Assembly (NCBI RefSeq): GCF_007827045.1
Contig: NZ_RPFW01000010.1
Coordinates: 146,261-210,260 of the forward strand
Reading direction: 5' to 3'
Length of the DNA: 64,000 nucleotides
Source: Trebonia kvetii
GTDB taxonomy: Bacteria > Actinomycetota > Actinomycetes > Streptosporangiales > Streptosporangiaceae
A model generated the notes under the pieces. It made no database searches. It saw only the letters and a program-made list of their open reading frames with translations, and was not told where the DNA came from. A program made the position numbers and the translations under genes. Position 1 is the stretch's first letter. Every line of letters starts with the position of its first letter. Positions 1 through 8,349 of the stretch are shown here, piece by piece.

Positions 1-534
1 GTCGAGTGCGCGCTCCAGCGTGCCGCCGGCCGGCGTGTAGTAGGCGCGCCACACGTCCTCGGGTACCCCGGCGGGGTCCTGGTAGCCGACGGCCAGCGGG
101 CCGGCCGGCCACTGGGCCGGGTCGCCCGCGATGGCAACGAGCACCGGCGCCAGCTCGCCTCGCCGTGCGGTCTCGACGATCGGTGCGAAGCCGGGCGGCG
201 GGAAGTTGCCCTCGGTGTCGCAGTTGGTGAGGGTCAGCGAGCGGAGCCGCTCCGGGTGCCTGGCCGCGAAGATCTGCCCGACGGCGCCCCCGGTGTCGTT
301 GCCGATCAGGTCCACCTGACCGAGGCCGAGGCCGTCGCACAGCTCGGCGACCGCGTCCGCCATGCCGGAGACCGAGGCGTCCTTCCGCGCCTGGGAGCCA
401 CCGTGGGCCGGCAGGTCGATCGCGACGCAGCGGCTGATGGGCGCGAGTTGCTCGATGACGTTGCGCCACAGCGCACCGTTTGTCGCGAGCCCGTGCACGA
501 ACAGTGCGGCAGGCCCGTCGCCGAACTCGGTCTG
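1..534 (-). pseudogene. alpha/beta hydrolase, 5'-truncated and running off the window
   Basis: The minus strand encodes a recognisable alpha/beta-hydrolase N-terminal half: an oxyanion-type FVHG motif, then a strand ending in AIDLPAHGGS, then a GNDTGG stretch where a nucleophile elbow is expected (Asp instead of Ser, as in dehalogenase or epoxide-hydrolase types). It continues past the left edge. Upstream, the reading frame is closed by a TGA at 537-535 before any usable start, so the first strand of the fold and the start codon are missing. GTG within FVHG is the only nearby start and would not give a complete fold. The lost 5' end abuts a TetR tail on the other strand, which points to a deletion or rearrangement. 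Truncation is seen directly; inactivity is inferred. Confidence 0.6.
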
Positions 535-687
535 TCATCCGAGTTGGTCGCCCCGTTCGCGCAGATGCTCCTCGGCGCCCTGGATGAGATCGCGATGGCC
601 ATCGCGCGGTCGGATGACAGGGAGGCGGCGCTCGCCACGGGCAGGCACGCGGTGCGCGAACTCCTGCGGCGGATTTTCGTCGGCTGA
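511..687 (+). pseudogene. TetR-family regulator, C-terminal remnant
   Basis: About 58 codons ending at a TGA read as the ligand-domain tail typical of TetR regulators: LGLSSELVAPF, MLLGALDE, AMAIARSDD, then an Ala/Leu/Arg helix ending LLRRIFVG. No helix-turn-helix region lies upstream. Instead the plus frame becomes the antisense of the alpha/beta hydrolase fragment. The gene has therefore lost its DNA-binding domain and start. TetR genes often sit divergent to a hydrolase they control, so both remnants may come from one ancestral regulator-enzyme pair fused by a deletion. The family call rests on recalled TetR C-terminal patterns. Confidence 0.5.
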
Positions 688-772
688 CCGCCTTGGCGCC
701 AGGTCCAGGGTGCGGCGAACTTCAGCGGCGACTTCCCACGGCTGACCGCGCGGTGACCCCGCGAGCGGCCGG

Positions 773-1588
773 CTAGCGCCGGATGCCGATCGCGAGATAG
801 CCGGCGAACGTGGCGGTGAGGTCTGGCCAGCCGAGTCTGTCGAGCCTGCGGCGCACCCGGGCCAGGAACTCTCCTGCCCTGGCCGGGCCCAGCTCCTTGG
901 TGCCTGACTGGGTGGACAGCTGCGCGAGGTAATCGGCGGCTGAGTAGGTCAGCTGGAACGGGTAGCGCCTGCTCCAATTCTCCGTGAAGTAATCGAGCGC
1001 TTCCGGCGGCAGGTGCAACGGCGGTATCCGCTCCGGCGGCGGTGGCGGCGACCCGCGGAAGCCGACGGCTAGGTAGTCCTCCTGCACATCGGTCCAGAAC
1101 GGCTCGGCCTTCGACGGACGGGCCCAGGAACAGCCGGCCACCGCGAGCGCGCCGCCTGGCCGCAGCAGCGCCGCCGGCCTGGCGTAGCGGACCCGCTGCT
1201 CGACCCAGTGCAGCGAGTTGACCGCGACCACGGCGTCCCACGGCCTGTCGTCCTCCGTCTGCCAGTCTTCGAACGTGCTCGTGGTCACTGCGACGGCGGG
1301 AAAGCGGGCGGTCCGCACCCGGGCCAGGGCGGCCAGCGAGGCGCCGAGTTCGACTGCGGTGACGGCGAGTCCCCGCTCGGCGAGCGGTACCGTCGCCTGC
1401 CCGGTGCCGCAGCCGATCTCGAGCACCCGGCTGCCCGGTGCCAGGCCGGCGAGGCGCATCAGGTCGTCGAACATCTCCGGCGGACAGACCGGCCTGGTGC
1501 GCTGGTATGCCTCAGCGTCCGCGTCGAATCCGGTCCTCAGCCTCGCCGCCACCTCCTGCGAAAGCCCCGCGGTCCATGCATCGGTCAC
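773..1588 (-). CDS. class I SAM-dependent methyltransferase
   Basis: A 271-residue soluble protein with the Rossmann-type methyltransferase core. Motif I is VLEIGCGTG at residues 55-63, the acidic strand-2 end is AVELG, and a post-motif VVAVNSLHWVE follows near residue 125. The C-terminal half, after a Pro-rich stretch (PPPPPERIPPL), is an alpha-helical cap. This layout matches the Methyltransf_11/25 group, whose small-molecule substrates cannot be read from sequence. The start is an ATG with a 90-bp upstream gap filled by a short tandem repeat. It lies downstream of and co-directional with the alcohol dehydrogenase, so co-transcription is possible. The family is certain, the substrate unknown. 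Confidence 0.85.
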   Translation of the reverse strand: MTDAWTAGLSQEVAARLRTGFDADAEAYQRTRPVCPPEMFDDLMRLAGLAPGSRVLEIGCGTGQATVPLAERGLAVTAVELGASLAALARVRTARFPAVAVTTSTFEDWQTEDDRPWDAVVAVNSLHWVEQRVRYARPAALLRPGGALAVAGCSWARPSKAEPFWTDVQEDYLAVGFRGSPPPPPERIPPLHLPPEALDYFTENWSRRYPFQLTYSAADYLAQLSTQSGTKELGPARAGEFLARVRRRLDRLGWPDLTATFAGYLAIGIRR

Positions 1589-1600
1589 GCCTCAGCCTAC

Positions 1601-1672
1601 GAGGCAGGCTGCGGGTCTGCGAGGCAGGCGTGCGGGTCTGCGAGGCGGGCGTGCGGGTCCCCGAGGCGCGCG
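1601..1672. repeat. 20-21 bp tandem repeat, about 3.5 copies
   Basis: Copies start at 1601, 1621, 1642 and 1663 and share the pattern GAGGCnGGCGTGCGGGTCTGC with small changes; the last copy is partial. The array fills the space between the stop of the alcohol dehydrogenase gene and the start of the methyltransferase gene on the minus strand, so it lies in the methyltransferase leader. No function is evident. Confidence 0.75.
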
Positions 1673-1675
1673 GGC

Positions 1676-2794
1676 CTACGAGTTGTGCACGATGACGCCG
1701 CGGATGAGCTTGCCGTCGTCCAGGTCCTGGTAACCCTGGTTGATCTCGTCGAGCGTGTAGCGGCTGGTGATCAGCTCAGTCAGCTTGAGCTGGCCGCCGC
1801 GGTACAGGCGGAGCAGGCGCGGTATGTCGTTGAGCGGGTTGCACATGCCGAACACGTGCCCCTGGATGCGCCGCTGCCAGCCCACCACGCTGCCGTTGGC
1901 GGCAAGCTGTATCTGCTTTTCCGCGGACTTGCCCACCGACGTGATCGTGACCTGGGCACCCTTGCCGACGATGGCGGCCGCCTGATCGACGACCTCCGCG
2001 CTGAGCACGCCGACGGTGATCAGCGCGTGGTCGGCGAGCTGTCCCCTCGTCAGCTCGACGACTGCCTGCTGCGCGTCGTCCGCGCTGGCGAAGACGTGCG
2101 TCGCGCCGAAGTTCAGCGCGTTGTCCCGCTTGAACGCCACCGGGTCGATCACGATGACGTTGGCGGCGCCCGCGTAGCGCGCGCCCTGGACGGCGTTGGT
2201 GCCCACACCGCCCGCACCGAAGATCACCACCGTCTGCCCGGCCCTGACGCCCGCCGCGTAGACCGCGGTGCCCCAGCCGGTCGGCACGCCGCAGCCGGTC
2301 AGGGCCGCCACCTCGAACGGGATGCCCTTCTCGATGGGGACGCAGGAGTTCTGCGAGACCACCGCGCGCTCGGAGAACGTGCCGAGCATGCAGAAGCCGC
2401 CAAGGTCGGCGCCGTCGTCGTCGTGGAACCTGAACGTTCCGTCCGCGAGCATCCCCGTCATCATCTGCGCACCCCAGTCGCACAGGTTCTGCCGGCCCGT
2501 CGAGCAGTAGCGGCAGATCCCGCAGGCGGGGATGAACGAGCACACCACGTGGTCGCCGGCCTTGACCCGGGTCACGTCCGGACCCACCGCCTCGATCACT
2601 CCGGCGCCCTCGTGCCCGCCGACCATCGGCAGTCGCCCGGTCGAGTCGCCGGTCCGCAGATGCTCGTCCGAGTGGCACAGGCCCGAGGCCATGAACTTGA
2701 TACGGACCTCGCCTGCCCTCGGCTCATCGAGCTCAAGCTCGGTGACCTCCCACGGCTTGCCCGGTTCCCTGATGATCGCTGCCCTGGTACGCAT
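1676..2794 (-). CDS. NDMA-dependent (Rxyl_3153-type) zinc alcohol dehydrogenase
   Basis: A 372-residue medium-chain dehydrogenase/reductase. Catalytic zinc ligands are visible as C40, the H61-E62 pair in GGHEGAG, and C168. The structural zinc loop has C91, C94, C97 and C105. The cofactor loop is GAGGVG at 193-198. The sequence resembles actinobacterial alcohol dehydrogenases (TIGR03989 type) that keep NAD bound and pass electrons to a redox partner such as mycofactocin, mimicked in vitro by N,N-dimethyl-4-nitrosoaniline. No mycofactocin gene is in the window. Predicted role is oxidation of a primary alcohol in the cytoplasm. The MDR class is certain, the NDMA subtype likely. Confidence 0.85.
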   Translation of the reverse strand: MRTRAAIIREPGKPWEVTELELDEPRAGEVRIKFMASGLCHSDEHLRTGDSTGRLPMVGGHEGAGVIEAVGPDVTRVKAGDHVVCSFIPACGICRYCSTGRQNLCDWGAQMMTGMLADGTFRFHDDDGADLGGFCMLGTFSERAVVSQNSCVPIEKGIPFEVAALTGCGVPTGWGTAVYAAGVRAGQTVVIFGAGGVGTNAVQGARYAGAANVIVIDPVAFKRDNALNFGATHVFASADDAQQAVVELTRGQLADHALITVGVLSAEVVDQAAAIVGKGAQVTITSVGKSAEKQIQLAANGSVVGWQRRIQGHVFGMCNPLNDIPRLLRLYRGGQLKLTELITSRYTLDEINQGYQDLDDGKLIRGVIVHNS

Positions 2795-2919
2795 AACTCC
2801 CAGTGCTACGCCGGCGGCGCTGCCCAGGCAACGGGCTCAGCCCACCTCGCTGGGCGGCGCCGCCTGTGGGCTCACCACGATGGCAACGGCGGCCGGCGGG
2901 CGGTCATACGCTATGTCCC

Positions 2920-3630
2920 ATGGCGGTCAAGACCCCCGAGACGCACACCAGCCTCGTGCGGCGGGCGCGGAAGATCAACCGGGTACTCGCGGAGACATAC
3001 CCGGACGCGCACTGCGAGCTGGACTTCCAGAACCCGTTCCAGCTCCTGGTGGCCACGGTGCTGTCGGCGCAGACCACGGACAAGCGAGTCAACCTGACTA
3101 CGCCCGTGCTCTTCGCCAAGTATCCGACGCCCGAGGACCTGGCGACGGCCAACCCCGAGGACGTCGCGGAGATCCTGCGGCCCACCGGCTTCTTCAACGC
3201 CAAGACCAAGTCCGTGATGGGGCTGTCGGCGGCGCTCGTCGAGCGCTTCGGCGGCGAGGTGCCCCGCAGGCTCGAGGACATGGTCACGCTGCCGGGCGTG
3301 GGCCGTAAGACCGCCAACGTGGTGCTGGGCAACGCCTACGGGATCCCCGGCATCACGGTGGACACCCACTTCGGCCGGCTGTCGCGCAGGTTCGGCTGGA
3401 CGACGAGCGATGACCCGGTCAAGGTCGAGGCCGAGGTGGGTGAGCTCATACCGAAGAAGGACTGGGTGCTGCTCTCGCACCGGCTGATCTGGCACGGCCG
3501 GCGGATCTGCCACGCGCGCAAGCCGGCGTGCGGCGCGTGCCCCATCGCCGACTGGTGCCCGTCGTTCGGCCTCGGGCCCACGGACGCGGCGACCGCCGCC
3601 AAGCTGGTCAAGGCCGGCCCGTTTTCATGA
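2920..3630 (+). CDS. nth: endonuclease III, DNA glycosylase/AP lyase
   Basis: A 236-residue base-excision-repair enzyme that removes oxidised pyrimidines and cleaves the abasic site. The helix-hairpin-helix LPGVGRKTA carries catalytic K130, and VDTH supplies catalytic D148. The C-terminal 4Fe-4S cluster has C197, C204, C207 and C213 with the family spacing C-x6-C-x2-C-x5-C. ATG 2920 is chosen because the family N-terminus begins here; the frame is open for 39 more codons upstream with no conserved sequence. The stop overlaps the NUDIX start (ATGA), so the two are translationally coupled. The order nth-NUDIX-marP matches the mycobacterial locus. Confidence 0.95.
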   Translation: MAVKTPETHTSLVRRARKINRVLAETYPDAHCELDFQNPFQLLVATVLSAQTTDKRVNLTTPVLFAKYPTPEDLATANPEDVAEILRPTGFFNAKTKSVMGLSAALVERFGGEVPRRLEDMVTLPGVGRKTANVVLGNAYGIPGITVDTHFGRLSRRFGWTTSDDPVKVEAEVGELIPKKDWVLLSHRLIWHGRRICHARKPACGACPIADWCPSFGLGPTDAATAAKLVKAGPFS

Positions 3631-4268
3631 CGGCTTCCGTGGACGCTGCGCCGGAATGGCTTCGCCGCCTGGCCGCCGCGGCGGCGGTGATGGACGTGCC
3701 GCGGATCATCAGGCCGCCGGCCTCCGGCGGACGGCGCTCGGCCGTGCTCGTCCTGTTCGGCGACGGCCCCGACGGCCCCGACCTGCTTTACATTCAGCGC
3801 AACGAGGGGCTGCGGCGCCATGCCGGGCAGCCCGCCTTTCCCGGCGGGAAGATCGAGGATAGCGACGGCGGGCCGGTCGGCGCGGCGCTGCGCGAGGCGG
3901 CCGAGGAGACGGGCCTCGACCCGGCAGGCGTCGACGTGCTTGGGACCATGCCCGAGCTGTTCATCAGCCGCAGCCAGTTCCGCGTGCTGCCGGTGATCGC
4001 CTGGTGGCGCAAGCCGAGCGCGGTCCGGCCGGTGGACATCGGCGAGGTCGCGGCGGTCGAGCGGATCGGCGTCGCCGATCTCGCGGACCCCGCGAACCGG
4101 CTCAGCATCAGGTATCCCGACGGGCACAGCGGCCCGGCGTTCCGCATCGGCTCGATGATGATCTGGGGCTTCACCGGGCTCATCACCGACCGGCTGCTCG
4201 CCCTCGGCGGCTGGGAACGCCCCTGGGATGCCGCGACGGTCCGCGAACTGCCGAAGGGTGCGGCTTAG
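3627..4268 (+). CDS. NUDIX hydrolase, CoA pyrophosphatase-like
   Basis: A 213-residue NUDIX protein. The Nudix box begins GGKIED and ends REAAEETGL, placing the metal-binding Glu pair as in the family. The preceding QPAFPGGK is typical of the NudL/CoA pyrophosphatase branch. The likely reaction is hydrolysis of a nucleoside diphosphate-linked substrate such as CoA or oxidised CoA, but specificity is inferred from resemblance only. The start ATG overlaps the nth stop by 4 bp, a clear operon arrangement. It is syntenic with mycobacterial Rv3672c, between nth and the MarP protease. Confidence 0.9.
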   Translation: MTASVDAAPEWLRRLAAAAAVMDVPRIIRPPASGGRRSAVLVLFGDGPDGPDLLYIQRNEGLRRHAGQPAFPGGKIEDSDGGPVGAALREAAEETGLDPAGVDVLGTMPELFISRSQFRVLPVIAWWRKPSAVRPVDIGEVAAVERIGVADLADPANRLSIRYPDGHSGPAFRIGSMMIWGFTGLITDRLLALGGWERPWDAATVRELPKGAA

Positions 4269-4363
4269 GCGGCATCGCGGTGCTATTACGGTCTGGTGGC
4301 GACCTGGCGGGCAGGCCGCGGATAGTCCACAGTCATGCAGGGGCAGCGGATACCGTTGACACC

Positions 4364-5554
4364 GTGCGCGGTGATCTGCTTGACCTTGCCCTAGCCGTCG
4401 CCGCTGTCGCGTTCGCGGTCTCCGGCTACCGGCAGGGGTTCATCGTCGGCACGCTCAGCTTCGTGGGCTTCGTCGGCGGCGCGGTGCTCGGCGCCGAGTT
4501 CGGCCCTTCCATCTCGCGCGCCATCGTCGGCGGCCAGACGCAGCAAGATGTCGTCGCGGTCATCCTGCTTGTCAGCGGGGCGATCATCGGGCAGTTCGTC
4601 GCCTCATCCGTTGGCGCCTACGTGCGCCAGGCGATGACCAGCCCATCATCGACAATCGCCGACTCCATCGGCGGCTCGGCCATCAGCGTGCTGTCCATGC
4701 TGCTTATCGCCTGGGCGATCGGCTCGGTCCTCACCGCGTCGTCGTTCCCCGTCGTGGTCAGGCAGGTCGATGGCTCCCTCGTGCTCGGCACGATGGACCG
4801 GGTCATGCCGTCCCAGGCGAAGACGATGTTCACTCAGTTCAGGCAGCTGCTGGCGAGCGGACCGTTCCCGCAGGTGTTCAGCGGCATCGGCGCGGCGCAC
4901 CTGTTCGCGGTCAGCGCGCCTGACCAGGCGGTGCTGAACAGTCCCGGGTACCGGGCCGCGCGCACACGTGTTGTGAAGGTGGACGGGACCGCGCCGAGCT
5001 GCGACCGCAGCATTGAGGGCTCAGGCTTCGTCTACGCGCCGCAGCACGTGCTGACCAACGCGCACGTGGTCGCCGGGGTGACCGGCGGCCCGACGGTGAC
5101 GACACGGGACGGCACGGCACTGCGCGCGTATGTGGTCCTCTACGACCCGCAGGTCGACGTGGCCGTGCTCTATGTTCCCGGGCTGGACCTGACACCGCTC
5201 AAGTTCGATACCCACGCGCAGGCGGGCGACAGCGCCGTCGTGGCCGGCTATCCGCGCAATCAGCCCTTCACCGCAGGAGCAGCGCGGATCGGCGGCACGC
5301 AGAACGCGGTCGGCCCCGACATCTACCAGACCGGGCAGGTCGACAGGCAGATCTACGAGATCAGGGCCAACGTGGAGCCGGGTAACTCGGGCGGGCCGCT
5401 GCTCAGTCCCAGCGGCACCGTGTACGGCGTGGTGTTCGCCGCCGCGGTCGGCACTGATAACACCGGCTTCGCGCTGACCGCCGCCGAGGTCGCCGCGGAC
5501 GCGAGCGTGGGCGCCAGCCAGACCCACCAGAAGTCGACGCAGGGCTGCGACTAG
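4364..5554 (+). CDS. marP: MarP-like membrane serine protease (CvpA-type N-terminus, trypsin-like C-terminus)
   Basis: A 396-residue protein. Residues 1-130 hold four hydrophobic segments of the CvpA/colicin V type; residues 190-396 form an extracytoplasmic chymotrypsin-fold protease. The triad is H234 (TNAHVV), D265 (VDVAVL) and S342 (GNSGGP), within a residue or two of M. tuberculosis MarP, which is 397 residues. C213 and C395 correspond to the disulfide pair of MarP. MarP is needed for acid and oxidative stress resistance in mycobacteria. GTG 4364 gives the family length. The stop shares the CTAG tetranucleotide with the convergent DUF309 gene. Confidence 0.92.
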   Translation: MRGDLLDLALAVAAVAFAVSGYRQGFIVGTLSFVGFVGGAVLGAEFGPSISRAIVGGQTQQDVVAVILLVSGAIIGQFVASSVGAYVRQAMTSPSSTIADSIGGSAISVLSMLLIAWAIGSVLTASSFPVVVRQVDGSLVLGTMDRVMPSQAKTMFTQFRQLLASGPFPQVFSGIGAAHLFAVSAPDQAVLNSPGYRAARTRVVKVDGTAPSCDRSIEGSGFVYAPQHVLTNAHVVAGVTGGPTVTTRDGTALRAYVVLYDPQVDVAVLYVPGLDLTPLKFDTHAQAGDSAVVAGYPRNQPFTAGAARIGGTQNAVGPDIYQTGQVDRQIYEIRANVEPGNSGGPLLSPSGTVYGVVFAAAVGTDNTGFALTAAEVAADASVGASQTHQKSTQGCD

Positions 5555-6108
5555 CGCAGCCGCAGTCGCAGGTCGGCCGCTGGCACGCTGCCGAGCCCGT
5601 CCCGCTCGATTCTCAGCGCGATGTTCGTAGCCTGCGCGGCCACCAGCACGGCATCGACCTCGGACGTCGAGCCGGCGAACAAGGCGGCCACCCCGGCGCC
5701 CCTGCGCAGCAGGGTAACCGCGCCGCGCGCATTGCCGCGCCTGGCGTGCGTGAGGCCCACCGCGATCTGTGCCAGGCCTCGCCACAGTTCGCGCTCGCCG
5801 CCTGGCACTGACTTCCACGCGGCCTCGAAGACCTCGTGCGCGTGGAAGGGCTGCCCCTCGGCGAGCAGTCGGCCGCCGAGTTCTGCCGCCTCTGCTGGTG
5901 AGACGACCAGATCGTCGGGGATGCGAGGCACGTCGGCGCTCGCCGTGCGGGGAAGCGGCCGGCCGAGCTCATCACGGGGGCGCGCGTTCCTCGCCCGCCC
6001 GGCGGTGTCCCTGTCCCGCACGCGGGGAACGTCCAGCCCGCCAGGATCGTCGTGCTCGCCAGGATCGTCGTGCTCGCCAGGATCGTCGTGCTCGCCCTGG
6101 GCTGTCAC
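5551..6108 (-). CDS. DUF309 domain protein with variable repeat N-terminus
   Basis: A 185-residue protein. The C-terminal half carries the DUF309 signature FHAHEVFEAAW, then ERELWRGLAQIAVG and THARRGN, a small helical fold of unknown function. The N-terminal 25 residues include EHDDPG three times, encoded by an 18-bp DNA repeat, followed by an Arg/Pro-rich linker. GTG 6108 is chosen because it overlaps the upstream ephE-like stop (GTGA); the frame stays open further upstream, but antisense-like sequence makes a longer form unlikely. Probably translated with the hydrolase. Function unknown. Confidence 0.75.
   Translation of the reverse strand: MTAQGEHDDPGEHDDPGEHDDPGGLDVPRVRDRDTAGRARNARPRDELGRPLPRTASADVPRIPDDLVVSPAEAAELGGRLLAEGQPFHAHEVFEAAWKSVPGGERELWRGLAQIAVGLTHARRGNARGAVTLLRRGAGVAALFAGSTSEVDAVLVAAQATNIALRIERDGLGSVPAADLRLRLR
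6041..6094. repeat. 18-bp perfect tandem repeat, 3 copies, in the DUF309 gene
   Basis: The 18-mer CCAGGATCGTCGTGCTCG occurs three times without mismatch (6041, 6059, 6077). On the minus strand it encodes the hexapeptide EHDDPG repeated near the N-terminus of the DUF309 protein. Perfect identity suggests recent expansion and possible length variation between strains. Confidence 0.9.
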
Positions 6109-7052
6109 CGGTCCGGCTCGGGGTCGGCGAGCCAGCCGAGCAGTTCCGCGTCGAAGGACTCCGGCCGTTCCTCGTGCGGGTAGTGGCCGGCTCCGTCGAT
6201 CACCTTCCACCGGTACGGCCCCTCGACATACCGGCCCGCGCCACGGGCGGCCTGCGCGGGAATGCACGGGTCCATGGCGCCGTGCAGGTGCAGCACCGGG
6301 GCCGCGACGGGCGAGCGCATCTGGCGGGCGAAGCGCAGCCCGTCAGGCCGGAAGGTGGAGCGCACGAACCAGCGCTGGTACTCAAGCGAGGTGTGCGCGA
6401 CCGGCGGGATGCGCATGGCCCGCTGGTAGACCTGGGCGGTCTCCTCGTCGGGCCACCCGGGCGCCGACCAGGACGACAGGATCCGGCCGACGAGCGCGCC
6501 GTCATCGTGCACGAGGAGGCGTTCCGGGATGATCGGCACCTGGAAGGCGAGCGGGTAACCGCCGCGCCTGCCCGGCTCATCGCGCTCGGCGAGCGCCCGC
6601 GAGATGGTGAACGGGCTGGCGAGGACCCGCGCACGCATCCGCAGCGGGTGAGCCATGGAGACGACGGCGAGCCTGCGCACCGCCTTCGGGAAGTAGGTGG
6701 CGAGCGTCCACCCGGTGAGGCCGCCCCAGTCGTGGCCGACGACTGCCGCGTTGGCCTCGCCAAGCGTCCTGATCAGCCCCGCGGCGTCCGCGGCGGCGGT
6801 GATCAGGTCATAGCCGCGCGGCGGCTTGTCACTGCCGCCGTAGCCGCGCAGGTCGACCGCGACCGCGCGGTAGCCCGCCTCGGCCAGGGTGACGAGCTGG
6901 TGCCGCCACGTCCACCAGAACTCGGGGAACCCGTGCAGCAGCAGCACCAGCGGGCCCTCGCCCATGCTGGCCACGTGGAACCTGGAGCCGTTGGCGGTCA
7001 CCGAGCGGTGCGTCCACGGGCCGTCGATTTGAATGACAGGCTCTGCTGGCAT
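6105..7052 (-). CDS. alpha/beta hydrolase, EphE-like epoxide hydrolase
   Basis: A 315-residue alpha/beta hydrolase. HGFPEFWWTWRHQ near residue 40 carries the oxyanion HG and the aromatic WW region seen in epoxide hydrolases. The nucleophile is D108 in VVGHDWGG, which favours epoxide hydrolase or dehalogenase over esterase. The catalytic His is in GAGHYPHEERP near residue 295. The position after marP matches mycobacterial ephE (Rv3670). Predicted reaction is hydrolysis of an epoxide to a diol; the substrate is unknown. It lies 7 bp downstream of the Holin-X gene and overlaps the DUF309 gene, forming a three-gene minus-strand operon. Confidence 0.85.
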   Translation of the reverse strand: MPAEPVIQIDGPWTHRSVTANGSRFHVASMGEGPLVLLLHGFPEFWWTWRHQLVTLAEAGYRAVAVDLRGYGGSDKPPRGYDLITAAADAAGLIRTLGEANAAVVGHDWGGLTGWTLATYFPKAVRRLAVVSMAHPLRMRARVLASPFTISRALAERDEPGRRGGYPLAFQVPIIPERLLVHDDGALVGRILSSWSAPGWPDEETAQVYQRAMRIPPVAHTSLEYQRWFVRSTFRPDGLRFARQMRSPVAAPVLHLHGAMDPCIPAQAARGAGRYVEGPYRWKVIDGAGHYPHEERPESFDAELLGWLADPEPDR

Positions 7053-7059
7053 GTCGCCG

Positions 7060-7557
7060 CTACGGCCGGGCGGGCGGAATCTCGGCCTTGGCGCCCGTCT
7101 CCACGCTGGCCCTCGGGTTGACGATCGCCGGGCCTGAACCGTTCGGGCTCGTCCCGTCCCTGCGCAGCATGCTCAGGTCGTCCATCACGGTCTGCCTGGT
7201 CATCTTCATGCCGGTCACCTTGCGGACCCGCCCGTAGGCGATCAGCCCGGCGAGGCCGATGAACACAAGGACCGTGCCGGCCACGATGAGGAACGCGGCC
7301 CATTGCCAGATGCCGGCCGCGACAAGACCGTACGCGTAGCCGAAGCAGAGCAGCACGATGATCAGGCAGGCGCCGAACAGGCCCACGACGGCGAGCGCGG
7401 CCGCGATGCCGATCCGCCGAGCGTCCATCCGCAGCTCGCTCTTCGCGAGGCTGATCTCATAGTGGACGAGCGACGACACGTCCTTCATTGCCTGCGCGAC
7501 GAGTTCCCCGAGCGACTGCTGCGCGTCGGCACCGTCTGGCCTCACGCTGCGGACCAT
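7060..7557 (-). CDS. actinobacterial Holin-X family membrane protein
   Basis: A 165-residue protein with a soluble amphipathic N-terminus (about 1-45, including LGELVAQAMKDVSSLVHYEI), two strong membrane helices (about 48-75 and 80-108) and a polar tail. This is the layout of Phage_holin_3_6/Holin-X proteins, which in actinomycetes are chromosomal and not clearly phage-related. It is the first gene of the minus-strand set with the ephE-like hydrolase and DUF309, as in mycobacteria (Rv3669 position). The role is unknown; the membrane topology is clear. Confidence 0.8.
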   Translation of the reverse strand: MVRSVRPDGADAQQSLGELVAQAMKDVSSLVHYEISLAKSELRMDARRIGIAAALAVVGLFGACLIIVLLCFGYAYGLVAAGIWQWAAFLIVAGTVLVFIGLAGLIAYGRVRKVTGMKMTRQTVMDDLSMLRRDGTSPNGSGPAIVNPRASVETGAKAEIPPARP

Positions 7558-7686
7558 CGCATCCTCCCCGAATCCTCCGCTGCGGACAGCAGACTGCTGT
7601 CACAGGTGGTTCAAGGCTAGCGCCCCGTCATCCGGCCGAGCGCGGACATCCCGGCCCAGCCGGGGAAACGGACATCCAGCACGCAC

Positions 7687-7714
7687 GAACGGCGCCTCGC
7701 CCGAGGCGCCGTTC
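7687..7714. terminator. hairpin, 13-bp perfect stem, 2-nt loop
   Basis: GAACGGCGCCTCG and its exact complement are separated by CC. No T-run follows on either strand. It lies upstream of the Holin-X gene, so it may end a transcript arriving from the right or be a palindromic extragenic element. Confidence 0.45.
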
Positions 7715-8050
7715 GCCCTCTTGCACGACAGTCTGGCTAGCAATGCGTGCACCTCATCAATTGTCGGCCAGTCCAACAAGTTGCCTGGCCTGACATGCCT
7801 CCCGCGGCTGGTCGCGCGTGGGTACCTGGCTGTCATGCCCGGACGTTCATCCGGTCCGTGACACCAGTTCTACGACGAAAGCCGACCGGGTGAAAGCCAT
7901 ATGCGTGATCAATTCGTGATCTTGATCGGTAGCCCCGTTCACATTCCACAGGTCACTGTGAAGCCCATCCCAACCCCGGTTAAACACCCGTTTTGCGGTC
8001 AAGGGGCCGCGCCAGGCCGGAGGTCTTTGAAACTTGAAACACCCTCGCTT

Positions 8051-8185
8051 TGCGGCCGCAGGCCGCATCGGGGGGTGTGGGGGGTCGCCCCCCACAGTAG
8101 ACGAAACCCGGGAAGGCGGGCGCAGCCCGCCGAACAGGGGAAAATAGTGATCCCCCTCGCCGGGGGGGAGAGCGAGGGGGATCAC
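8051..8185. repeat. four successive hairpins including a G6/C6 element copy
   Basis: Stems are 8051-8057/8061-8067 (TGCGGCC), 8077-8084/8088-8095 (GTGGGGGG), 8115-8121/8125-8131 (GGCGGGC) and 8147-8160/8172-8185 (14 bp, perfect). The first two reproduce the composite element seen at 16891-16939: a small hairpin followed by two G6 tracts, TCG and a C6 tract. No coding signal accompanies them. This could be a palindromic repeat cluster or a structured RNA. Confidence 0.7.
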
Positions 8186-8349
8186 GCGGTCTGGCCCTGG
8201 GGGGGTAGGCCAGTTCCGCTTCATGAGGGAGTCTAGCTGCCATCACGGCTTGAGACAGCCGCAGACCGCAACATTCTGCCCACGTAAGGGAATTACAACA
8301 TATTTGGCTTAGCTATGAACAGATCTCGCGCGGCCTAGTTCGCGGCCAG

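Larger units (their letters stand above)
7558..8349. other. 790-bp intergenic region without a convincing gene
   Basis: No frame here shows family similarity or the normal third-position bias. The region holds a near-perfect terminator-like hairpin (7687-7714) and a run of four hairpins at 8051-8185, one being a copy of the dispersed G6/C6 element. Open frames across it are made of the repeat sequence. The right part (8230-8340) is relatively AT-rich, and it lies beyond the 3' end of the helicase gene. Confidence 0.7.

Noticed and set aside
256..516. Plus-strand open frame extending the TetR tail upstream
   Set aside because: This part is the exact antisense of the alpha/beta hydrolase fragment and shows no helix-turn-helix sequence.
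7060..7557. Phage lysis gene or prophage
   Set aside because: Holin-X proteins are chromosomal in actinobacteria and no phage structural or integrase genes are nearby.
7847..8224. 125-codon minus-strand frame in the intergenic region
   Set aside because: Most of it is translated from the hairpin cluster, is Pro/Arg/Gly-rich and has no coding bias.
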